Positions 19,601-28,653 of a DNA stretch of 64,000 nt are shown in pieces; positions within the stretch are counted from its first letter, which is position 1, and each line of letters begins with the position of its first letter. The notes below the pieces were generated by a model. That model worked only from the letters and a program-made list of their open reading frames with translations, was not told where the DNA came from and searched no databases. The DNA is from Chloroflexota bacterium (lineage in GTDB: Bacteria; Chloroflexota; Anaerolineae; JAAYZQ01), in NCBI GenBank assembly GCA_018606645.1, contig JAGVRI010000004.1, positions 124,001-188,000 on the forward strand. Direction: 5' to 3'. The translations under genes and the position numbers were made by a program.

Positions 19601-20010
19601 CATTTGAGGGGATGTACCGTTTCCCACCGGGGACGGTCCTGCAACCCCATCACACGCTGGTGATCGCCGCTTCGGCCAAAAGTTTCGGTCAGAATTACCC
19701 GGGACGGAAGCCGGATTTCGAAGTATATGAAACCGATCCGACCGTGCCGACTCTGCTACCCTATTCGCTGTGGGGAACCGGCGATTGGCACCTGAGCAAC
19801 ACCGGAGACGAAATCATTCTCTTGGACGGCCACGACACACCGATCGATGTCCTGGTGTACGGAACCGGCTCTTTTCCAGGTGTGGTTCCCCACCCCGGGG
19901 TGACCGTGACTACCCACTCCCTGGAGCGCTTCCCGTACATGTTTGATACGGATGACTGCAGCCTCGACTTTCGCGATTGGCCCTTCCCCAATCCTGGAGT
20001 TCTGCCATAG
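16681..20010 (+). CDS. Large secreted protein: lamin-tail domains, DUF11 domain and two phospholipase-D domains
   Basis: About 1109 residues with an N-terminal signal segment (CPIVLLGFATAWLPGLWFA). Domain order: lamin-tail domain (EIVIHEVAWGG, DEWIELYNNT); DUF11 repeat (ITDHLPAGVRFL); second lamin-tail-like domain; two phospholipase-D domains; linker YLPLISKG; third lamin-tail domain (EDEWVELVNPTNAAVDFS). The first HKD motif is HAKFMLIDD followed by GSENLNPTSF. The second is HNKMVLAE followed by GSLNGTEISFKANRE, with Glu in place of the usual Asp. It may be an extracellular nuclease or phosphodiesterase; the substrate is unknown. A CDF transporter gene follows after 12 bases and is probably co-transcribed. 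Confidence 0.87.
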   Translation: MNRCPIVLLGFATAWLPGLWFALARNQAIDRQAMPLEIVIHEVAWGGTAASSSDEWIELYNNTAAAIDLSGWTLRDGGDINATLQGVIPAHGYFLLERTDDTTVLNISADSIYTGSLSNAGERLELRDAAGTLVDSADGRGGWPAGTGSPDYLSMERKDSSGPDIPSNWASNHRTVRNGLDANQGPLNGTPKARNSVAPASAELWVQKSGPERIEVDRPITYTVELGNYGNCVAARVQITDHLPAGVRFLHHTAPYSLTVVADDALVWQVGDLPAASTGSRFTITGWVEPGLQGPLTNTLFATTASTETTPADNYDTVETVIYSQAPPPTILIDALYYDGYAAYDADEAFRLINVSPLVADIGGWRVTNQGLNTKAIFPDGTTLAPGQAIWCSRKAAAFEQQFGFKPDFETDGTDPSVAEMDGSWPVFANDGSQCRLQNNLGQTIDLLVYEGGDPNTEGWSGPALQPWVPSNVFRTEGQILYRKRDQLSGLPVLQSSVHSADLWAQDPDDQIDGRKVQYPGWDLEQFFRTAQVTETAVLTIALGPDHLFETVSAQLARAQKSIWIEGYTFESAALAHVLTESLAAGISVTVLLEGSPTGGIEGTQRWICGQVQNAGGRVHFFYNGLVPSRYRFQHAKFMLIDDRVALIGSENLNPTSFPSDDKADGTAGRRGVYLITDAPGVVDRVRAILAADFDPVHHLDLVTCQDVPTLCAGVPPPTEPNWVSYTVAFTAPLTIQGTMAFEVIQSPENSLRTVDGLLGLIARAGEGDTLLVEQFYEAVHWGPGTGTPATDPNLRLQALLEAARRGATVRILLDSHFDRDGENAATVAYLTGIARAEGLELEARLGDPTHLGLHNKMVLAEIEGRGYVHVGSLNGTEISFKANRELALQVQSNEAYQYLKQVFDYDWRTSTPPLYLPLISKGLVSPQPAPYALISEAYYAVSKEDEWVELVNPTNAAVDFSLYKIGDAQHRNAFEGMYRFPPGTVLQPHHTLVIAASAKSFGQNYPGRKPDFEVYETDPTVPTLLPYSLWGTGDWHLSNTGDEIILLDGHDTPIDVLVYGTGSFPGVVPHPGVTVTTHSLERFPYMFDTDDCSLDFRDWPFPNPGVLP

Positions 20011-20022
20011 GAGACAGGCAAT

Positions 20023-21447
20023 ATGACCCAAGATTCCACCAAGTCCGCTGAACGAGAAAAGCGATGGGCTGCCTTTAGTTCAGTGATCGCCGCCGTGTTC
20101 CTGACCTTGATGAAGCTCATCGTCGGTGTGTGGACCGGAAGTCTCGGAATCCTCGCCGAGGCGGCCCACTCAGGCCTCGATCTGGTCGCCGCCCTGATCA
20201 CATTCTTTGCGGTGCGGCTCTCGGGTCAGCCCCCAGACCGAGAGCACCTGTATGGGCATGGCAAGGTTGAGAACCTCTCCGCCCTGGCGGAGACCCTGCT
20301 GCTCCTGCTCACCTGCGTATGGATTATCTACGAAGCGATCCATCGCCTGTTTTTCAAGACGGTCGAGATCGAGGCCACTATCTGGGCGTTTGGGGTCATG
20401 GCTACGTCGATCGCAGTGGACATTTCCCGGTCTCGGATGCTGTACCGTGCCGCGCGCAAATATCATAGCCAGGCGCTAGAAGCAGATGCACTTCATTTTT
20501 CGACAGACATCTGGAGCTCGTCGGTCGTGATCGGGGGATTGGCGTTGGTGTGGTTGAGCGGGCGACTGGGATCCGAATGGGCCTGGCTGGTGAAAGGCGA
20601 TGCGGTCGCCGCATTGGTGGTGGCGCTGATCGTCGTGTATGTCAGCCTCCGATTGGGCCGACGGGCCGTAGGCGCGCTCATCGACGAAGCGCCTTCTGGC
20701 TTGGCCGAGCAAATCGCCCTCGAGGCCGGTCAGACCCCCGGAGTACAGACAGTGGGACCGGTACGCGTTCGGCAGGCTGGTGCATCCTTGTTCGTCGATC
20801 TGACGGTGGACGTAGATCGCAGCGCCTCTCTGGAAGAGGCTCATCAAATCGCCACCAAAGTCGAGGATCGCGTGAGTTCCCTGGTCGGCAACGGAGACGT
20901 CGTCGTTCATGTGGATCCGGTACGGCGATCCGGGGAAAGCCTGCCCCAAACGGTGAGCGCCATCGCCGCCCGTTTGGGTCTCCGCACTCATTATGTCCAT
21001 GCCCACGAGATCCGAGGCCGGTACTTTGTCGACCTCCATATCGAAGTCCCGGCCGAGCTGACACTGGAACAGGCTCATGATCGGGTGAGCTATCTGGAGT
21101 CGGCGATTCTGAAAGAATTACCGCAAGTTCGAGACATCCACAGCCATATCGAGCCGATGGCCACGCCCATGCCGCCGGGCTCAACTCTCACCCCAGAAGC
21201 AGAAAAGGAACTCGGTGAACAAATTGCGAATATTATTCGAGAGCTGCCGGCCATCCGCGGCTTTGATCAGCTCTATATCCGACCTGAGCCGGATGGCTAT
21301 GATATCGCCCTCCACTGCCAGGCCGATCCCTCCCTCTCCGTTGCCGAGGCCCATCGCCTGGCCGACCAGATAGAAAAGCTGATCCAGAGGCGAATACCCG
21401 GGATCAGTCGGGTGCTGGTTCACGTGGAACCGGCTGGGAAAGATTAG
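20023..21447 (+). CDS. Cation diffusion facilitator with three tandem C-terminal cytoplasmic domains
   Basis: 474 residues. The N-terminal 205 residues form the six-helix CDF transporter domain with metal-site helices AEAAHSGLD and ADALHFSTDIWSS (HxxxD type), suggesting divalent-metal export such as zinc or manganese. The cytoplasmic part carries three successive copies of the roughly 75-residue ZT-dimer fold (about 212-286, 292-365, 390-470). Each ends in a similar strand: VVVHVDPV, IHSHIEPM and VLVHVEPAG. Most family members have a single copy. Its 3' end overlaps the convergent gene at 21404 by 44 bases. Confidence 0.93.
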   Translation: MTQDSTKSAEREKRWAAFSSVIAAVFLTLMKLIVGVWTGSLGILAEAAHSGLDLVAALITFFAVRLSGQPPDREHLYGHGKVENLSALAETLLLLLTCVWIIYEAIHRLFFKTVEIEATIWAFGVMATSIAVDISRSRMLYRAARKYHSQALEADALHFSTDIWSSSVVIGGLALVWLSGRLGSEWAWLVKGDAVAALVVALIVVYVSLRLGRRAVGALIDEAPSGLAEQIALEAGQTPGVQTVGPVRVRQAGASLFVDLTVDVDRSASLEEAHQIATKVEDRVSSLVGNGDVVVHVDPVRRSGESLPQTVSAIAARLGLRTHYVHAHEIRGRYFVDLHIEVPAELTLEQAHDRVSYLESAILKELPQVRDIHSHIEPMATPMPPGSTLTPEAEKELGEQIANIIRELPAIRGFDQLYIRPEPDGYDIALHCQADPSLSVAEAHRLADQIEKLIQRRIPGISRVLVHVEPAGKD

Positions 21448-22135
21448 TAGCTACTATCTCCGGGAGTGCCGCGGGCGGTGCATCCCGTTGCAGGTCGTTC
21501 CAGACCCGGCGTAAGGATGTCCGATCGGCAAAAGTCAGATAGACGGTCTCCACCGTTTCCTCGTCCGGGGCATAGATGACTTGAATACTGAGACGTGGGT
21601 GCCGTCCAAAATAGAGATAACCGATGTCGAGCTTGCGGATCATCGTCGGCAGGAAAAAGATATACCACCAGCCCAGTTCCCATTCTGGCCAGTGCCCCAA
21701 CCATAAGAAGCGGGAGGGGTGGATACGGCCCAGGACAATGTGCTCGCGCGTCCCTACCGTCTCAAAGTCGGCTTCCACATCCATGTAGTACTGATTCTTG
21801 CCCTCTACGGTGAACCAGCCGCTGGCCCGAACCGGGATCAACTCTTCGGTTCGCAGGGGCTGTTCAGCAACTCCAGGCATCAGGAAAGAACGGACATCCG
21901 AAACAGACGCAAAGGCCACATAGCGGCGTCGCTCTGCCCATCCCAAAATGAGAAGGTATAAAATCAGAGCAATTCCGATGAGGATGGCCGGCCAGGGAAC
22001 CCACCACCAACGGATCAATGTGGCCAGCGCGGCGACCAGGAGGAGGGTGCCCAACCAGCGGGCGAGCGACCAACCCAGCCACAGGTGACGACGCAGGCGA
22101 TATATGAACTGAAGGATTAACCCGGCGAGTGTCAA
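21404..22135 (-). CDS. Membrane protein of unknown function
   Basis: About 243 residues, with no family recognised. Two closely spaced hydrophobic segments near the N-terminus (around LARWLGTLLLVAALATLI and PWPAILIGIALILYLLILG) are followed by a soluble region of about 165 residues with many aromatic residues. The start is uncertain. A TTG at 22135 has a GGGGAG ribosome site nine bases before it. The ATG at 22159 lies within a few bases of the predicted transcription start and would make a leaderless message; the longer frame from 22267 begins upstream of the promoter. The last 44 bases overlap the end of the convergent CDF gene. Confidence 0.7.
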   Translation of the reverse strand: MTLAGLILQFIYRLRRHLWLGWSLARWLGTLLLVAALATLIRWWWVPWPAILIGIALILYLLILGWAERRRYVAFASVSDVRSFLMPGVAEQPLRTEELIPVRASGWFTVEGKNQYYMDVEADFETVGTREHIVLGRIHPSRFLWLGHWPEWELGWWYIFFLPTMIRKLDIGYLYFGRHPRLSIQVIYAPDEETVETVYLTFADRTSLRRVWNDLQRDAPPAALPEIVATNLSQPVPREPAPD

Positions 22136-22168
22136 GATTTGGCGCTCCCCTGCGAACATGCGGGCAGG

Positions 22169-22197
22169 AGTATAGCATAGCGCCTCAAGTCTGTCAA
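22169..22197 (-). promoter_or_regulatory. Promoter of the membrane protein gene
   Basis: On the minus strand TTGACA (22197-22192), 17 bases and TATACT (22174-22169) are seen, with a start near 22162. It lies back to back with the plus-strand promoter at 22227. Confidence 0.7.
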
Positions 22198-22226
22198 AAG
22201 AGTGGGTTTGGGGCTCAACTCTCCAT

Positions 22227-22255
22227 TTGCCCTTTTGCCTGTTTTCGGGTATAAT
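22227..22255 (+). promoter_or_regulatory. Promoter of the phosphoesterase-proS-kinase operon
   Basis: TTGCCC (22227-22232), a 17-base spacer and TATAAT (22250-22255) are seen, with a start near 22262. The same box pair and spacing appear upstream of pyrC. Confidence 0.7.
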
Positions 22256-22261
22256 AATCTC

Positions 22262-22515
22262 GGACACGACAGGGCCATGCGCCCTGGTCGTTGGATTATC
22301 GGCTGGTAGTGTAGAGAGGTGTCAGGTTTTCGGTGGACGGACAGCCAATTGTTCAGCTTTTGGTGACTCAGTACCCAGGTCAACCGTGCCTGCTATCCGA
22401 CGCGAGGTCTGGATAGTTTCTGGGTTTCGATCTATCCAACGGGCCAGTTCTCCAGACCGGTGCGGGAGCTGGCCCGTTGTGATCCGGGCCGGTATGATCT
22501 CTGGCTTATAGAGCA
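22262..22515 (+). promoter_or_regulatory. Long structured 5' leader (about 250 nt) of unknown type
   Basis: Between the promoter and the first gene lie about 250 non-coding bases with several inverted repeats. These are a hairpin at the very start (CGAC-AGGGC with GCCCT-GGTCG, 22267-22290), CTATCC with GGATAG, and AACGGGCCAG with CTGGCCCGTT shortly before the gene. No T run follows the last stem. No known riboswitch or T-box core was recognised. It could be a cis-regulatory leader or contain a separate small RNA. Confidence 0.4.
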
Positions 22516-24646
<2,131 letters not shown>

Positions 24647-24676
24647 TCATCAGATTCTGACGTCGGCGGTGGCTCC

Positions 24677-26494
24677 ATGCGACGAAGCATGTCCATATCG
24701 CCGCCCCAGGGCGGTTCTATTGCGGAACAGGAATTAGTCAGCTCCCTATCCTGGCTGATTACTCTGCGGTGGCTGGGTGGAATCGGGGTCCTGCTCGGTA
24801 CCTGGTTCTCCAGGGGGTTCCTGGGCATCGAGTTGCCCCCTCTGCCCTTATCCCTTCTGGGAGTGGCAATTCTAGTCTACAATACTATCTTCCTCCGAGT
24901 CCTTCATCATCTTGCCAGTCAATTTCCTCGTTCCAAGGCCACGGACCAATGGTTTGCCCGTGTCCAGATCGGGATGGATTGGATGGCCATCGCTGTCCTG
25001 ATCCACTATACGGGTGGGATTGAGAGCCCTGCCCTCTTTTTCTTCTTGCTCCATATTATCATCGCCTCCCTGCTGCTCCCTCATGACCGAGGCTTCCTCT
25101 ATGTGGCTCTGGCCCCAGTTCTGGTCGGTGGGGTGGCTTGTCTCGAGTATTGGGGGGTACTGCCCCACCATTCACTATTTGGAGACAGCCGGTATGACAA
25201 CCTTCTCTACATTTTCGGAGTTCTCTCCTTCTTCACGGCCACCTGTTACACCATGACCTATCTTTCGATGGCGATTTCTCGGCGTCTGCAGCGCCGGGAA
25301 GACGAATTGGCCGCTTTGTACCGCAGCGTGCAGACCATTTCCTCGACTCTCGAACTGTCGGACGTGCTTAACCGACTGGCTGAGGCGACGACAATGGCCT
25401 TGCGCTGCAAAGGGGCCGCGATCCGCCTGTTGGACAAAACAGGCAGTTATCTGGAAATGGCCGGGTCGTATGGCCTGAGCGAAGCATACAAGGATAAATC
25501 ACCGATCGAGGTGGCCCGTTCTCGCATCGATCAAGAAGTCCTGTCCGGTCGGACTGTGCTGGTGGATGACACGACCCACGAGGACCGGCTGCGCTTTCCG
25601 GAGAAAGTGGCGGCGGAAGGGATCCATACCATCCTGACCGCTCCGCTGATGGGCAAGACCGGGCCGATCGGCGTGCTGCGAGCCTATGGCGGAGCCAACC
25701 ATCGGTTCAGCCAGGACGATGCGGCATTTCTCAGCGCAATCGCCGCTCAGGGAGCGGTGGCCATTGAGAACGCCCAGGCCTACCGATTGCTGCAAGAGTT
25801 GGATGAAAACAAGTCGCAGTTTATTCGAATGGTCACCCATGAGCTACGATCGCCGGTTCAGGTAGCGCTGAGCCTGCTCAACGTTCTGGAGCGAGGCTCC
25901 ATCGGTCCATTAAATGAAAAGCAGAGTGAATTGGTCGCGCGTGGCCGGCGCCGCGTCGAATTCTTGCAGAGTCTGATCGATGACTTGCTCGAGTTGGCAG
26001 CCGGCAAGACGGGAGTGCTGGCCACATCCGATCGGCATCTCGTTTCCCTGAATGCGGTCTGTCAGGAGATCAAGGCGATCTTTGAAGCACGGGCGCTGGA
26101 AAAAGGCCTGGTCCTGCGTTTGGAATGCCCCGATGAGGAATTTCGCGTGTGGGGCGACCGGAAAGAGTTGGAACGGATCTTGAACAACCTGGTAGGGAAT
26201 GCCATCAAGTACACGCTTCAGGGGGAGGTCTGTCTGCAGCTCCAGCGGGCCAATGGCTTTGTCCAGATCCAGGTCCGGGATACCGGTATTGGCATCCCAC
26301 CAGAGGCACAGCCTTTTCTATTTCAGGAGTTCTTCCGGGCCAAAAACGCCAGACAACTGGAAGAGACCGGAACGGGGTTGGGGTTGTCCATCGTGAAAGA
26401 CTTGGTGCAGCGCTATGGCGGCACCATCCAGGTGTCCAGCGTAGAGGGCCAGGGCACCACTTTCACCGTTCTTTTGCCTCTCGCTCAGCCGTGA
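24677..26494 (+). CDS. Membrane sensor histidine kinase with GAF domain
   Basis: About 605 residues. The N-terminal region has roughly six membrane segments (to about residue 205) and resembles that of the second kinase at 27064: both contain IGMDWMAIAVLIHYTGGIESP-like or ILDFFALATLIHFSGG-like blocks. A short coiled linker leads to a GAF domain (about 225-370), then HisKA with MVTHELRSPVQ, and a HATPase domain with NLVGNAIKYT, DTGIGIPPE and GTGLGLSIV. It probably senses a membrane or small-molecule signal and phosphorylates a response regulator; the single-domain regulator at 26652 is the nearest candidate. It follows proS closely and may share its transcript. Confidence 0.9.
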   Translation: MRRSMSISPPQGGSIAEQELVSSLSWLITLRWLGGIGVLLGTWFSRGFLGIELPPLPLSLLGVAILVYNTIFLRVLHHLASQFPRSKATDQWFARVQIGMDWMAIAVLIHYTGGIESPALFFFLLHIIIASLLLPHDRGFLYVALAPVLVGGVACLEYWGVLPHHSLFGDSRYDNLLYIFGVLSFFTATCYTMTYLSMAISRRLQRREDELAALYRSVQTISSTLELSDVLNRLAEATTMALRCKGAAIRLLDKTGSYLEMAGSYGLSEAYKDKSPIEVARSRIDQEVLSGRTVLVDDTTHEDRLRFPEKVAAEGIHTILTAPLMGKTGPIGVLRAYGGANHRFSQDDAAFLSAIAAQGAVAIENAQAYRLLQELDENKSQFIRMVTHELRSPVQVALSLLNVLERGSIGPLNEKQSELVARGRRRVEFLQSLIDDLLELAAGKTGVLATSDRHLVSLNAVCQEIKAIFEARALEKGLVLRLECPDEEFRVWGDRKELERILNNLVGNAIKYTLQGEVCLQLQRANGFVQIQVRDTGIGIPPEAQPFLFQEFFRAKNARQLEETGTGLGLSIVKDLVQRYGGTIQVSSVEGQGTTFTVLLPLAQP

Positions 26495-26554
26495 CCGGAG
26501 GATGTCCAAAGTACGAAGGTAATCGGGAGCAGCGCTGATTTTGCCGACCGGGTC

Positions 26555-26583
26555 TTTTCGCGTCCGTCATGATATGATATAAT
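26555..26583 (+). promoter_or_regulatory. Possible promoter of the response regulator-kinase pair
   Basis: A consensus TATAAT sits at 26578-26583. The matching -35 position 17 bases upstream is poor (TTTTCG), so an activator may be needed. The gap from 26495 shows nothing else. Confidence 0.4.
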
Positions 26584-26651
26584 ATGAGGCGGTTGTTGGG
26601 TTCTCCCTGTCGCCAGCGCGTCGGAGTGATTGAATCAGTATGAGGAGAATG

Positions 26652-27056
26652 ATGAGCACCAAGGGAGACATTCTGATCATTGACGACGATTCTGACCTCT
26701 GTGCAGCCATGCAGGCAGCCCTTCAAGCGGATGGGTTTCACGTGCGTTGCGCCTGCCAAGGGGATGTGGGCTTGCGGATGATGCGAGAACGGAAACCGGA
26801 CCTGGTTTTTCTGGATATTATTATGCGCCTGCCGGTGGAGGGTGTATGGGTCAGTGAAGAGATCTTTAAGGATCCAGAGTTGCGCCATGTACCGGTCGTC
26901 ATTCTCACCTCAATTGTAGATTCGGAATACTCGGGTCATTTTCCCACAGACCGGCCGTTTTGGGCCCGGATGTTCCTGGACAAACCGGTGCCCATGAGCA
27001 AGATCATAGAGATTGCCAACCAATTTGTCGGCAAGTCCGACTCGTCAGCCTCCTGA
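26652..27056 (+). CDS. Single-domain response regulator (REC only)
   Basis: About 134 residues that fill one receiver domain. The acidic pair is in ILIIDDDSDL, the phospho-acceptor Asp in LVFLDIIMRLP, the switch Thr in VVILTSIVD and the conserved Lys in FLDKPVPM. There is no output domain, so it may act through protein contact or as a phosphorelay intermediate. Of three in-frame ATG codons at the start, the one at 26652 has the best distance to the GAGGAG site. It lies directly before the second histidine kinase and 157 bases after the first. Confidence 0.92.
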   Translation: MSTKGDILIIDDDSDLCAAMQAALQADGFHVRCACQGDVGLRMMRERKPDLVFLDIIMRLPVEGVWVSEEIFKDPELRHVPVVILTSIVDSEYSGHFPTDRPFWARMFLDKPVPMSKIIEIANQFVGKSDSSAS

Positions 27057-27063
27057 GCCGCGA

Positions 27064-28446
27064 GTGACCGACCCCGTCCCTTTCGAAGCGGAGCTCTTTG
27101 AGCGGATTCACTGGTTGATCCGATTGCGCTGGTTCGCCGTGCTGGGGACGGGGTTGGCCTTGCTGGTGGCCTGGCTTTGGTTCCCGGATGGGTTGCCCTG
27201 GCTTCCTTTGGCCAGCGTGACCGCAGCCATCGTATTATACAACACGCTGTTCTTGCGTTATGCCCACCGACTGGAACGGACGCATCCTGAGATACCCCGA
27301 TTGCGGCAAGCAAGTCGGCTGGCCTTGACTCAGATCATCCTGGACTTTTTCGCGCTGGCGACGTTGATCCACTTCTCAGGAGGAGTCGAAAACCCGCTCG
27401 CTTTGTTCTTTGTCTTCCACACCATTATTGCCAGTATTCTCTTGTCCCGACGGGCCAGTTACGGGCTGGCTATCCTTGGAAGCGCGCTGTTTGCAGCCAT
27501 CGCCGGACTCGAGTATTGGCGCCTGGTACCGCATCATCATTTGCCCATTCTGGGTTCGATCGAGCTGTATCGCAATGGCCCTTATCTTCTCGTGGTTATT
27601 GGGGCCATGGCGATCACGTTGTGTCTTGTCGCGTATATGACCTCGTCCATTACCATCAGATTGCGGGAACGGGACCGGGCTCTAGTCGAAAGCAACCAGA
27701 CCATCCTGGCCAAAAGTCAGGAGCTGACCGCAGCGAATGAACGCCTGAGGCAGATCGACGCCGAACGTACGCGGTTTATGGTGTTGGTCACCCATGAGTT
27801 GCGGGCGCCTATCAATACGATCTACAGTTGCCTGGATGCCGTACTGACCGGTTCCATCCCCCCTGAGACCGGGCGCGATCTCCTGGAACGGGCCCGACAA
27901 CGAGCCATCGAACTGACCGAGTTGGTGAGCGATCTGCTCCGCCTCACCCGGGTGCGTGAAGAAGCAGTCCGGCAGGAGGAACTTGGGTTAGTTCAGGTGG
28001 ATGCGGAACTGAATCAAGTCGTGGAGCTAATGAAGGTCGAGGCGAACAAGAAGGGCCTGTCCTTGATCGTGGACGTTGAACCCGACCTGGCTCCGGTTCG
28101 AGCCAATGCCGAGCGCGTGAAAATGATATGGACCAACCTGGTGAGCAACGCCATCCGATATAGCCAGCCGGGAGGCGTCATCACCGTGACGCTCAGACAG
28201 ACCCCGACCCACCTGGTCGGGGCGGTACGTGATACCGGGATCGGTATCCCGGCGGAGGATCGGGGACGCATCTTTGAGGAGTTTTACCGGGCCGAGAACG
28301 CGCGTACGATGAGCCCCACCGGCACGGGGGTGGGACTGGCGATTGTACGGCGGATTCTCGAGAACTATGGGGGGAGAATCGAAGTAGAGTCAGAGTTGGG
28401 CCAGGGCAGCACCTTCACCTTTTTTCTCCCCAAGGCCGACGGATAA
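27064..28446 (+). CDS. Membrane sensor histidine kinase, paralogue of the upstream kinase
   Basis: About 460 residues from the GTG at 27064; a frame from ATG 27013 would overlap the response regulator by 44 bases. About six membrane segments form the N-terminal sensor and resemble those of the kinase at 24677, but there is no GAF domain. A coiled coil is followed by HisKA (LVTHELRAPINT) and HATPase (NLVSNAIRYSQPGG, DTGIGIP, GTGVGLAIV). Tight linkage suggests that it acts with the single-domain regulator before it. The related membrane domains of the two kinases suggest a shared or similar signal (inference). Confidence 0.9.
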   Translation: MTDPVPFEAELFERIHWLIRLRWFAVLGTGLALLVAWLWFPDGLPWLPLASVTAAIVLYNTLFLRYAHRLERTHPEIPRLRQASRLALTQIILDFFALATLIHFSGGVENPLALFFVFHTIIASILLSRRASYGLAILGSALFAAIAGLEYWRLVPHHHLPILGSIELYRNGPYLLVVIGAMAITLCLVAYMTSSITIRLRERDRALVESNQTILAKSQELTAANERLRQIDAERTRFMVLVTHELRAPINTIYSCLDAVLTGSIPPETGRDLLERARQRAIELTELVSDLLRLTRVREEAVRQEELGLVQVDAELNQVVELMKVEANKKGLSLIVDVEPDLAPVRANAERVKMIWTNLVSNAIRYSQPGGVITVTLRQTPTHLVGAVRDTGIGIPAEDRGRIFEEFYRAENARTMSPTGTGVGLAIVRRILENYGGRIEVESELGQGSTFTFFLPKADG

Positions 28447-28653
28447 CTCTCCGTTTCTTTCGGCCTCTGACCACCTACCGACCCAGATGATAGCGGGTCG
28501 CTTGCCCCGATCAACGATTCCCTTCTGAATCGTACCCGGGAGCGTTTCTCGGAGAGGTTGCCTGGGGTTGCCGGCGAGAGGGGAACCCCACGCACCGTTC
28601 TAACGTCCTCTACATAGGCATGACGGTTCATGACCAGGGAAGGGGGTTACGAG

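Noticed and set aside
22262..22515. T-box, SRP RNA, RNase P RNA or tmRNA
   Set aside because: The conserved cores of these families were looked for by eye and not found. A weak GTCAGG-like stretch does not continue into an SRP-type loop.
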